From UBA11872 sp965198285 (GTDB lineage Bacteria > Chloroflexota > UBA11872): a stretch of DNA of 64,000 bases. The notes beneath the pieces are model-generated. The model searched no databases. It was not told where the DNA came from and saw only the letters and a program-made list of their open reading frames with translations. Of the stretch, positions 44,358-52,046 are shown piece after piece. Every line of letters starts with the position of its first letter. Positions within the stretch are counted from its first letter, which is position 1. The DNA lies in the NCBI GenBank assembly GCA_965198285.1, contig OZ240251.1:3038001-3102000 (forward strand). The letters run 5' to 3'. A program made the position numbers and the translations under genes.

Positions 44358-45656
44358 GTGACGCTGGTGACCAACCTGTCCGCGCGCGAAGTTCTGGACT
44401 CGCGCGGGAACCCGACCGTTGAGGTGGAAGCCAGCCTCGAGAGCGGCGGGTTCGGCCGAGCCATCGTGCCGTCCGGCGCTTCGACCGGCGAACACGAAGC
44501 GCACGAGTTGCGCGACGGCGACGCCCAGCGCTACCGCGGCAAGGGCGTGCTGCGCGCGGTCGAGCACGTAAACGACGTCATCGCTCTCGAAGTCGAAGGC
44601 GAAGACGCGGCTAACCAGGCCGCCCTTGACACGCGGCTCCTGGCGCTGGACGGCACCGCGAACAAGAGTTCGCTGGGCGCCAACGCAATTCTGGGCGTAT
44701 CGCTGGCGCTGGCGCACGCGGCCGCCGACGGCTTGGGCCTGCCGCTCTATCGCTATCTCGGAGGCGCCGGCGCCACCACCCTGCCCGTGCCCATGCTGAA
44801 CATCATGAACGGCGGCGTTCACGCCGCCGGCAGCACCGACTTTCAGGAATTCATGGTGATGCCGGTAGCCGCCGGATCGTTCGCCGAAGCGCTGCGCACC
44901 TCGGTCGAGATCTATCACCAGCTCCACGACGTGCTGACCGAACGAGGGTTTGGAACCAGCGTCGGCGACGAGGGCGGATTCGCGCCCAGCCTGGGATCCA
45001 ATGCCGCAGCCTTCGAGGTCATTCTCGAAGCTATCGACCGGGCCGGCTACGAAGCCGGGCGCGACATCTTTCTGGCGATCGACGCCGCCGCCTCCGAGCT
45101 GATGGATGATGCCGGTCGCTACGTGCTCGCCCAGGAAGGCCGCACGCTGACCGGTTCCGAACTGGTTGAGTTGTGGGCCGAGTGGGTCGAGCGCTTCCCC
45201 ATCGTGTCGATCGAAGACGGGCTGGGCGAGAACGACTGGGACAGCTGGAGCGCGCTCACGGAAGCCATCGGCGACCGCGTGCAGTTGGTCGGCGACGACC
45301 TTCTGGTGACGAACACCGACCGCCTGCGCCAGGCCATCGAACGGGGCGCTGGCAATTCAATCCTGATCAAGGTCAACCAGATCGGCACGCTCAGCGAGAC
45401 GCTGGAGGCCATCGACATGGCGCACCGCGCGGGATTCACGGCTGTCATCTCGCACCGGTCCGGCGAAAGCGAGGACACCACCATCGCCGACCTGGCGGTG
45501 GCTACCAACGCGGGCCAGATCAAGACCGGCGCGCCGGCCCGCACCGACCGCGTGGCCAAGTACAACCAACTGCTGCGTATCGAAGCCGACCTGGCGGACG
45601 CCGCCAGATACGCAGGTTCGCGCGCCTTTACGAGTATTCGCCGGAACTGGACATGA
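44358..45656 (+). CDS. eno: Enolase
   Basis: A 432-residue enolase (phosphopyruvate hydratase) of glycolysis, converting 2-phosphoglycerate to phosphoenolpyruvate. Family signatures: AREVLDSRGNPTVEVE, VPSGASTGEHEAHELRD, GDEGGFAPSL, the Mg ligands in SIEDGLGENDWD and GDDLLVTN, and the C-terminal ISHRSGESEDTTIADLAVA. It begins with GTG. It is followed by larB with an ATGA overlap, an unusual operon partner. Confidence 0.97.
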   Translation: MTLVTNLSAREVLDSRGNPTVEVEASLESGGFGRAIVPSGASTGEHEAHELRDGDAQRYRGKGVLRAVEHVNDVIALEVEGEDAANQAALDTRLLALDGTANKSSLGANAILGVSLALAHAAADGLGLPLYRYLGGAGATTLPVPMLNIMNGGVHAAGSTDFQEFMVMPVAAGSFAEALRTSVEIYHQLHDVLTERGFGTSVGDEGGFAPSLGSNAAAFEVILEAIDRAGYEAGRDIFLAIDAAASELMDDAGRYVLAQEGRTLTGSELVELWAEWVERFPIVSIEDGLGENDWDSWSALTEAIGDRVQLVGDDLLVTNTDRLRQAIERGAGNSILIKVNQIGTLSETLEAIDMAHRAGFTAVISHRSGESEDTTIADLAVATNAGQIKTGAPARTDRVAKYNQLLRIEADLADAARYAGSRAFTSIRRNWT

Positions 45657-46417
45657 ACCCCGCGGAGCTTCACCGGCTCCTGGCCGACGTGGCGGCCGGC
45701 GCGGTTTCGGCCGGCGCTGCCTACGAGCGTCTGCGCACGTTTCCCACCGATCACCTGGGCTTCGCCCGCGTGGACACCCACCGCACCCTGCGTACGGGTA
45801 TCCCGGAGGTCATTTACGGCGCTGGCAAGACCGCGGCCCAGGTGGCCGAAATCGCCGAACGACTCGCCGCCAGCGGCTCGCCGGTGCTGGCTACTCGAGT
45901 AACTTCAGCGATGGCCGAGGCCGTACAGGCCCGGCTATCAGACGCGCGGTATCACGAGACGGCGTCAATGCTCACCGCGCCCGGCCGCGAGCCACTTGAA
46001 CGCCACGGCCACGTCACCGTAGTCTCCGCCGGCACCTCCGACCTGCCCGTCGCCGAGGAAGCGGCCATCACCGCCGACGCCCTCGGCGCCCACGTCGAAC
46101 GGGTCTACGACGCCGGCGTCGCCGCCCTCCACCGCATCCTCGCCGAACGCCCCGCGCTGGACCGCGCCGACGCGATCGTGGTGGTTGCCGGCATGGAAGG
46201 CGCGCTGCCAAGCGTCGTGGGCGGCCTGACGGACCGACCCATCATTGGAGTTCCGACCAGCGTTGGCTATGGCGCCGCGTTCGGAGGTCTGGCGGCCCTG
46301 CTGGGGATGTTGACCAGCTGCGCCCCCGGCGTCTCCGTCGTGAACATCGACAACGGCTTCGGCGCGGGCGTGCAAGCGACGCTGATCGCCCGCCGCGCGT
46401 CGGGCGCGCCCGCATGA
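45653..46417 (+). CDS. larB: LarB, nickel-pincer cofactor biosynthesis carboxylase
   Basis: A 254-residue LarB, which carboxylates and hydrolyses nicotinic acid adenine dinucleotide in the first step of nickel-pincer nucleotide cofactor synthesis. The N-terminal region (RLRTFPTDHLGFARVDTHR) and the PurE-like C-terminal domain (VVAGMEGALPSVVGGL; VGYGAAFGGLAALLGML) match the family. The start overlaps the eno stop by 4 nt and the stop overlaps larC by 4 nt, so translation is coupled through the operon. Confidence 0.92.
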   Translation: MNPAELHRLLADVAAGAVSAGAAYERLRTFPTDHLGFARVDTHRTLRTGIPEVIYGAGKTAAQVAEIAERLAASGSPVLATRVTSAMAEAVQARLSDARYHETASMLTAPGREPLERHGHVTVVSAGTSDLPVAEEAAITADALGAHVERVYDAGVAALHRILAERPALDRADAIVVVAGMEGALPSVVGGLTDRPIIGVPTSVGYGAAFGGLAALLGMLTSCAPGVSVVNIDNGFGAGVQATLIARRASGAPA

Positions 46418-47634
46418 CGACGGCCTATTTCGACTGCCAGTCCGGCGCCAGCGGAAACATGGTCCTGGGCGCGCTGCTCGACGCCGGCCTGGACAAAACC
46501 CGCCTCCTCGCCGAACTCCGCAAGCTGGACCTCCCCACCTGGAAACTCCGCGACGAACGAGTCCAACGCGGCCTCATCCAGGCCCGCCTGGTCGACTTCG
46601 AAATCGAAGACCGCGGCCACCACCACCCCTACACCGACATCGACGCCTGCATCGCCAAAGCCGACCTGGGAGCTCGCGTCAAGGCAGAGGCGCGCCACGT
46701 CTTTCGCCGCATTGCCGAAGCCGAGGCCGCCACCCACGGCACCGCCGTCGACGAGGTCGAGTTTCACGAAGTCGGGGCCGCCGACTCGGTATTGGACGTG
46801 GTTGGCGCCGTTGTGGGCTTTGATCTGCTGGCCATTGATCGGGTGGTGGTTTCACCCATCAACACCGGCAGCGGCTGGGTCCAGACCGCCCACGGTCGGC
46901 TCCCGGTCCCCGCGCCCGCCACCGCGCGCCTGCTGGCTGGCAGCGGCGCCATCGCCTATGGATCGGACGTGAAGTTCGAGCTCCTGACACCGACCGGCGC
47001 CGCCGTGCTTACGCGTGCGGAGCACGAGTACGGGCCGCTGCCGGCGATGCGCGTGCAACGCACCGGCTACGGCGCGGGTACCGCCAGCCTGTCCATCCCC
47101 AACGTACTGCGCGTCACCCTCGGCGGGTCTGTCGAAGGGCGCGAAGCCGACACCGCAACCGTGATCGAGACCAACATCGACGATATGAACCCCGAGATCT
47201 ACGAGTACGTGACCGCCCGCCTGTTTGCCGCCGGCGCGCTGGACGTCTGGACGGCGCCTATCGTGATGAAAGGGGGCCGACCGGCGACGCAACTGAGTGC
47301 ACTGGCCCCGAACGAAGCCGCGAACGCGCTGATCGATGTGATTCTGACCGAGACCACCACGCTGGGCGTGCGCACCCATCAGGTCCAGCGAACCAAGCTG
47401 CGGCGCGCGAGCTTTAGCGTGACAACCCCATACGGCGAGATCCGAGTCAAGGCCTCCTATCTGCACGGGGCGCTCCGGGACGTGGCGCCCGAGGCTGCGG
47501 ACTGCCGAAGGGTTGCGGCGGAACGCGGCGCAACCTGGCGCGACGTGTACGATGCCGCCCGAAACGCCGGTCGCGCCGTCGCCCCCTCCAGGCCCGAGTC
47601 CCCGCACGAAAGTTCCAACCATGCGCCGATCTGA
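46414..47634 (+). CDS. larC: LarC, nickel insertion protein for the pincer cofactor
   Basis: A 406-residue LarC, the CTP-dependent cyclometallase that inserts nickel into the pincer nucleotide. AYFDCQSGASGNMVLGALLD and FHEVGAADSVLDVVGA are diagnostic, as is ETNIDDMNPEIYEYV in the C-terminal half. It is a single unbroken frame, unlike the Lactobacillus gene read through a ribosomal frameshift. LarE (sulfur insertion) and any LarA-like racemase are not in the window. Confidence 0.92.
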   Translation: MTTAYFDCQSGASGNMVLGALLDAGLDKTRLLAELRKLDLPTWKLRDERVQRGLIQARLVDFEIEDRGHHHPYTDIDACIAKADLGARVKAEARHVFRRIAEAEAATHGTAVDEVEFHEVGAADSVLDVVGAVVGFDLLAIDRVVVSPINTGSGWVQTAHGRLPVPAPATARLLAGSGAIAYGSDVKFELLTPTGAAVLTRAEHEYGPLPAMRVQRTGYGAGTASLSIPNVLRVTLGGSVEGREADTATVIETNIDDMNPEIYEYVTARLFAAGALDVWTAPIVMKGGRPATQLSALAPNEAANALIDVILTETTTLGVRTHQVQRTKLRRASFSVTTPYGEIRVKASYLHGALRDVAPEAADCRRVAAERGATWRDVYDAARNAGRAVAPSRPESPHESSNHAPI

Positions 47635-48094
47635 TGCCGACGTTGTTCCCAGCACCCAGGCCGAGGTCGTGCGCTTGAATGAGGCTGCCGTAGGCACGGT
47701 TCGGGCCGGACGCGTGGTGGCCAACCGCACCACCATGCGCCGCGCCGATGCCGGCCGGGTGGAGGCTGACCGCTCCCTCATTCTGGTGAACAGCGCGGAC
47801 CAACTGCGCGTGACCCGAGGCGCGCTGGGTGGTGCCACCGCGCTGCGCACCCAGGTGCGCAACGGTGCGCTGGGCGTCAACGTCAGCGGCAACGCCAAGC
47901 TCGAGAACGTGGCGGCCAGCTGGATCGTGGCCGGCAACGTCCAGGCCGACCGGGTTCTGAGCCTGGCCGTGGTCGGCGGCAACGTGTCCGGCAACGTCCG
48001 CAGCCTCTTCGGAACCCGCGCCGCCATCGCCTTCGGAATCGCCCTCGGCCTCTCCTCCCTCCTCGCCCGCCTCCTCACCCGCCTCCTCCGCTAA
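47621..48094 (+). CDS. Hypothetical repeat protein, possibly bactofilin-like beta solenoid
   Basis: A 157-residue protein starting ATG 47,621, overlapping larC by 14 nt. It is made of short imperfect repeats with small/Val residues every few positions (VVRLNEAAVGTVRAG, VVANRTTMRRADAGRVEAD, VSGNAKLENVAASWIVAGNV), as in right-handed beta-solenoid or bactofilin-type polymers. A C-terminal hydrophobic stretch rich in Leu (FGIALGLSSLLARLLTRLL) could attach it to the membrane. Function not known; the link to larC may be positional only. Confidence 0.7.
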   Translation: MRRSDADVVPSTQAEVVRLNEAAVGTVRAGRVVANRTTMRRADAGRVEADRSLILVNSADQLRVTRGALGGATALRTQVRNGALGVNVSGNAKLENVAASWIVAGNVQADRVLSLAVVGGNVSGNVRSLFGTRAAIAFGIALGLSSLLARLLTRLLR

Positions 48095-48118
48095 CGGCGT
48101 CTCCGCCCTCTCTCTTTC

Positions 48119-48144
48119 GTAGGGGCCGGTTTAAAACCGGCCTC
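48119..48144 (+). repeat. GTAGGGGC-headed hairpin repeat, copy 1
   Basis: The head GTAGG is followed by a palindrome GGCCGGTTT-A-AAACCGGCC (48,124-48,142). It lies after the eno-lar operon and could act as its terminator hairpin, but the tail is mixed C/T. Related hairpins with the same head and different stems are at 50,693 and 61,837. Confidence 0.65.
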
Positions 48145-48153
48145 TTCCGCGCA

Positions 48154-48210
48154 CCCCCGTTCGTGGTAAGCCGGGCCGAAGTCCGCGAAGGACCGAGTCG
48201 AACCACACCC
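48154..48210 (+). repeat. Interspersed repeat ending GAGTCGAACCACACC, left copy
   Basis: About 55 bp, roughly 80% identical to 60,915-60,969 in the same orientation, with a shorter relative at 61,131-61,161. No coding function seen. Confidence 0.6.
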
Positions 48211-48250
48211 GCCCCCTGGTCGAAGCGACTCCCCTTAAGTCAAAGCGCTC

Positions 48251-49267
48251 CTAAGGCAGCGGCACTTCCACGGGCCGACCCAGGGCAACCGACAGGTCCG
48301 CGGCAATGCACGCCTCATGCGTGTTGATCGAGTTCGCCAGGCTCACGTGCGATTCCTCGTCGCGCTCGATGCAATCCAGCAGGTGCGCCGCTTGGCCTTG
48401 GAAGGGATGGTGCGAGACGTCGCCGCTGTCCGGCAGCACCGTGGGGATTTCCGCGTAGTCGGTCTGACCGGGAAGGGTGCGGCTGAACACTCGGTTGTCG
48501 AGCATGTTCCCCAGATCGCCGAAGAGCGAGATACGGAACCTGTAGGGCGCACAGTCGTCCAGGTTCGAGAGAGCCTTGCCAATCGCGCCGCTGGCGAACT
48601 TGCAGATCATCACGCTGGTGCCCGGGTACTCAAAGCGGTCGCTGCCCGTCACCGCGTAGGCGCTCACCTCCACGATGTCGCTCTCGGTGAAGTAGCGCAG
48701 CGCGTCCACCGCGTGGCAACCGGCGTTCAGGAACGATGAGCGCCCCTGGGCCGCCGTCTTCGACCACTCGTACTGTGCGTACCACGGGCCAAGCCCGTGC
48801 ACATAGTCAACTTCGGCCATGTACAGGCGGCCCAGGGCCCCGTTGGTCAGCTGAGCGCGAATCACGTCAAACAGCGGATTCCAACGCAGCACGAAGCTCA
48901 CCACCGACCGGACCCCAGCGGCGGCTATCGCGTCGCGCATGGCGCGGAGGCTTTCCAGATCCAGCGCCGCAGGCTTCTCGATCAGCACGTGCTTCCCAGC
49001 CTCGGCCGCGGCAATCGTGTTCGAGGGGTGCAAATCGTGCGGCGTGCACACCGCCAGAATGTGCACGTCGTCGCGGCTCAGAACGGCGTCCAAATCCGTT
49101 TCGATCAGCGCGTCGGGATGACCCGTCTCCTGGGCGACACGCGCCGCCGACTCGGCCCGCCGGCTCGAAATCGCAACCACCCGCGCCCGCGGATCCGCCT
49201 CAAACGCCCGCACATGCTCAGCCGCCACCCACCCGGCCCCATGCACCGCCACCCCATACGTCTGCAC
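48251..49267 (-). CDS. Gfo/Idh/MocA family oxidoreductase
   Basis: A 338-residue NAD(P)-dependent dehydrogenase of the inositol/sugar type. The N-terminal Rossmann motif is VAVHGAGWVAAEHVRAF and the canonical catalytic-lysine motif is present as LIEKPAALDLESL. The C-terminal domain carries NAGCHAVDALRYF with the expected His. It stands alone between the repeat-bearing gap and the restriction-modification island, and is convergent with the larC-side gene. Substrate unknown. Confidence 0.88.
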   Translation of the reverse strand: MQTYGVAVHGAGWVAAEHVRAFEADPRARVVAISSRRAESAARVAQETGHPDALIETDLDAVLSRDDVHILAVCTPHDLHPSNTIAAAEAGKHVLIEKPAALDLESLRAMRDAIAAAGVRSVVSFVLRWNPLFDVIRAQLTNGALGRLYMAEVDYVHGLGPWYAQYEWSKTAAQGRSSFLNAGCHAVDALRYFTESDIVEVSAYAVTGSDRFEYPGTSVMICKFASGAIGKALSNLDDCAPYRFRISLFGDLGNMLDNRVFSRTLPGQTDYAEIPTVLPDSGDVSHHPFQGQAAHLLDCIERDEESHVSLANSINTHEACIAADLSVALGRPVEVPLP

Positions 49268-49489
49268 GATCGAGCCTCCGGAGACCGGTCGAGGATTCTA
49301 CGCGCCACCCCCGTCATCCCGGCGTCCCCGGCCGGGACCCAGCAGCAGCCAACACCCCAAGCCCACCCTGCAGCCCGATCACCCAACCATCCCGAGCGCA
49401 CAAACCAATCCTGATGAACCTGTCGAATCCAACAACCCACCCGTGGCACCATGACTCCCGCTCACCCAACAATCCCCAGGACTCACCCC

Positions 49490-51301
49490 ATGGCCGCCCG
49501 ACGCTCCACCACCGGCGAGGCCCTCGACTACCGCGCCCAACTCTGGAGCATGGCCGACGCCCTCCGCGGCAGCATGGACGCCGCCGAATACAAGCACGTC
49601 GTCCTCGGCCTCATCTTCCTCAAGTACATCTCCGACGCCTTCCAGGAGCGCCACGCGCTGGTGCTGGACAGATGGGGTGAAGAGGCCGCCGAGGACCGCG
49701 ACGAGTACATTGCCGAGAACATCTTCTGGGTGCCGCCCGACGCCCGCTGGTCCGTCCTGCAAGCCCAGGCCCACCAACCCACCATCGGCACCGTCGTCGA
49801 CGACGCCATGGCCGCCATCGAGCAGGACAACCCTGCCCTCAGGGAGGTGCTCCCCAAGGACTACGCCCGACCCGCCCTCGACAAGACCCGCCTCGGCCAG
49901 GTGATTGACATGGTCAGCAACATCAAGGTCGGCGGCGCCCAGGCCCGCGCCACGGACGTTCTGGGCAGCGTCTACGAGTATTTCCTGGAACAGTTCGCTC
50001 TGGCCGAGGGTCGCAAGGGCGGCGAGTTCTACACCCCGCGCAGCGTCGTGGGGCTCCTCGTCGAAATGCTCCAGCCCTACGAAGGTCGTGTCTACGACCC
50101 CTGCTGCGGCTCCTCCGGCATGTTCGTCCAGTCCATCCGGTTCATCCAGGCCCACGCCACCGGCAACGGCAACGCCCGCCCCGGACCTCGATCCTCTGGC
50201 GCCCAGACAGCAGCCGCTGTCTCCATCTACGGCCAGGAGTCCAACTACACCACCTGGCGCATGGCCCGTATGAACCTCGCCATTCGCGGCATCGAGGGCC
50301 AGATCGCCCATGGCGACAGCTTCCACAACGACCTCCACCCCGACCTGCGCGCCGACTACATCCTCGCCAATCCGCCCTTCAACGTCTCCGACTGGGGCGG
50401 CGACAGGCTGCAGGGCGACCAGCGCTGGCGCTACGGCGACCCGCCCAGGGGCAACGCCAACTTCGCCTGGGTCCAGCACTTCCTGCACCACCTGGCGCCC
50501 CGCGGCCGCGCCGGCTTCGTCCTGGCCAACGGCTCCATGTCGTCCAGCCAGTCCGGCGAAGGCCAGATCCGCGAGAACATCGTCGAGGCCGGCCTGGTCG
50601 ACTGCATCGTCGCCCTCCCCGGCCAGCTCTTCCGCTCAACCCAGATCCCCGCCTGCCTCTGGTTCCTGTCCCGCGACCGCGGCGGTTCTTCTGTAGGGGC
50701 AGGCCTTGTGCCTGCCCGCCACCGCCGCGACGAAACCCTCTTCATCGACGCCCGCAACCTCGGCCACATGATCGACCGCACCCGCCGCGACCTCTCCGCC
50801 GAAGACATCGCCCGCATAGCCGACACCTACCACGCCTGGAGACAAGGCAAGTCCGCCCCATCTTCACCCTCTCCTGGGAAAGCAACCGCATCGGGGCGCA
50901 CCGCTCTTCACCCTCTCCAAGGGGAGAGGCAGGTTCGGGCGTCCTCGGCCGAAACCGGAGAGGGGTCTTCCGCGCAACCACCCCGAATTCAATCCGGTGC
51001 TGAGAGTCGAAACACCGTCACGGCAACCTCCCCAGCCGAAAGTCCCGCTGCGGACGATGTCTATGCCGACATCCCCGGCTTCTGCAAATGCGCCACCCTC
51101 GAAGAAATCCGCAAACATGCCCACATCCTCACCCCCGGCCGCTACGTCGGCGCCGCCCCCCAGGAAGACGACGGCGAACCGTTCGAGCAGAAAATGGCCC
51201 GCCTCACCACCCAATGGCGCCAGCAGCAGGCCGAAGCACGCCGGCTGGACACCGCCATCCAGGAGAACCTGGCGCGGCTGGGATTCGGAACGGGAGAATA
51301 G
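49490..51301 (+). CDS. hsdM: Type I restriction-modification DNA methyltransferase subunit
   Basis: A 603-residue HsdM that methylates adenine in the site chosen by HsdS. An N-terminal helical domain (ALDYRAQLWSMADALRGSMD) precedes the methylase with the SAM-binding motif DPCCGSSGMF and catalytic NPPF (ADYILANPPFNVSDWG). Three inserted stretches of repeat-like composition are present: after IQAHATGN, at GSSVGAGLVPARHRR (a genomic hairpin repeat read in frame), and about 70 residues after TYHAWRQGK. The conserved C-terminal ADIPGFCKCATLEEIRKH follows, so the frame remains intact. ATG 49,490 is preferred over 49,451. Confidence 0.92.
   Translation: MAARRSTTGEALDYRAQLWSMADALRGSMDAAEYKHVVLGLIFLKYISDAFQERHALVLDRWGEEAAEDRDEYIAENIFWVPPDARWSVLQAQAHQPTIGTVVDDAMAAIEQDNPALREVLPKDYARPALDKTRLGQVIDMVSNIKVGGAQARATDVLGSVYEYFLEQFALAEGRKGGEFYTPRSVVGLLVEMLQPYEGRVYDPCCGSSGMFVQSIRFIQAHATGNGNARPGPRSSGAQTAAAVSIYGQESNYTTWRMARMNLAIRGIEGQIAHGDSFHNDLHPDLRADYILANPPFNVSDWGGDRLQGDQRWRYGDPPRGNANFAWVQHFLHHLAPRGRAGFVLANGSMSSSQSGEGQIRENIVEAGLVDCIVALPGQLFRSTQIPACLWFLSRDRGGSSVGAGLVPARHRRDETLFIDARNLGHMIDRTRRDLSAEDIARIADTYHAWRQGKSAPSSPSPGKATASGRTALHPLQGERQVRASSAETGEGSSAQPPRIQSGAESRNTVTATSPAESPAADDVYADIPGFCKCATLEEIRKHAHILTPGRYVGAAPQEDDGEPFEQKMARLTTQWRQQQAEARRLDTAIQENLARLGFGTGE
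50693..50717 (+). repeat. GTAGGGGC-headed hairpin repeat, copy 2, inside hsdM
   Basis: GTAGGGGC leads into an 8-bp stem GGGCAGGC / GCCTGCCC with a 5-nt loop. It is translated in frame as VGAGLVPAR between two conserved HsdM segments (SRDRGG and ETLFIDARN). Confidence 0.75.
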
Positions 51302-51304
51302 GAC

Positions 51305-51727
51305 GTGCCCATCAACACGGACTTCCTTGTCCGCTGCATCAATACGCTCGAATCGGCCTTCGAGCAACTACAACAGCGCGAACCCTCCGATGAGTTTTAC
51401 GACATCTTCCGCGCGGCGTCCGTCAAGGAGTTCGAACTCGTGCTGGAGCAGTCCGGCAAGCTGCTTACGAAGCGGCTGCGGCCCTATTTCGCCAGCAATC
51501 GACAGGCGGACAAGCTGACCTTCAAGAACGTCTTCCGGCACGCCGTCAAGCACGACCTCATCACCGCGGCCGCCTGCGAACGCTGGCTCGTCTATCGTGA
51601 CAACCGGAACGACACCGCCCACGACTACGGCGAGCAGTTTGCGGAGACAACGCTCACGCTGCTGCCAAGCTTCATTGACGACGCTAGGGACTTGGCCAGG
51701 ATCATCGCCGAGGGCACCGATGACTGA
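51305..51727 (+). CDS. HEPN-domain protein (nucleotidyltransferase substrate-binding family)
   Basis: A 140-residue, all-helical protein of the HI0074/HEPN family. The HEPN RNase motif R-x4-H is visible in YRDNRNDTAHDYG, and the N-terminal half (RAASVKEFELVLEQSGKLL) matches the family. In MNT-HEPN pairs this is the toxin, a ribonuclease, held inactive by AMPylation from its partner. It starts with GTG 3 nt after the hsdM stop and overlaps the partner gene by 8 nt, so it is embedded in the hsd operon. Confidence 0.87.
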   Translation: MPINTDFLVRCINTLESAFEQLQQREPSDEFYDIFRAASVKEFELVLEQSGKLLTKRLRPYFASNRQADKLTFKNVFRHAVKHDLITAAACERWLVYRDNRNDTAHDYGEQFAETTLTLLPSFIDDARDLARIIAEGTDD

Positions 51728-52046
51728 CCGCCTCGACCTTCCGCGTCGCTACCGGAAACAGCTTGAGACTCTGTTGCGCCAGCACGTGCCCGACGTAGAG
51801 GTTTGGGCCTACGGCAGCCGCGTCAGCGGCGAAAGCCACGAGGGCAGCGACCTGGATCTCGTACTACGCAGCCCCACGCTGGAGCCGCTGGGCATCGAAT
51901 ACCTAGACCTCATCGAGGCCTTGGAAGAGTCGCACATCCCAATTCTTATTCAGGCCCACGACTGGGCACGACTGCCAGTGAGCTTCCACCACGAGATTGA
52001 GCAGGACTATGCGGTTATACAAGCGATGCAGGCAGCGACACGGTGA
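51720..52046 (+). CDS. MNT-type minimal nucleotidyltransferase (antitoxin of HEPN)
   Basis: A 108-residue nucleotidyltransferase with the pol-beta motif GSRVSGESHEGSDLDLVLR (GS-x-SDxDL), adequate for AMP transfer. As the partner of the HEPN protein it probably AMPylates and silences the toxin. ATG 51,720 overlaps the HEPN stop by 8 nt, and its stop overlaps the hsdS GTG by 4 nt. The pair therefore sits between hsdM and hsdS in one coupled transcript. Confidence 0.87.
   Translation: MTDRLDLPRRYRKQLETLLRQHVPDVEVWAYGSRVSGESHEGSDLDLVLRSPTLEPLGIEYLDLIEALEESHIPILIQAHDWARLPVSFHHEIEQDYAVIQAMQAATR

Noticed and set aside
46414..47634. Programmed frameshift in larC
   Set aside because: The gene is one continuous frame with both halves of the family present, so no frameshift is needed.
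46852..48078. A 408-codon antisense frame across larC and its neighbour
   Set aside because: Opposite well-supported LarC coding sequence; Arg/Ala/Thr-rich with no domain pattern.
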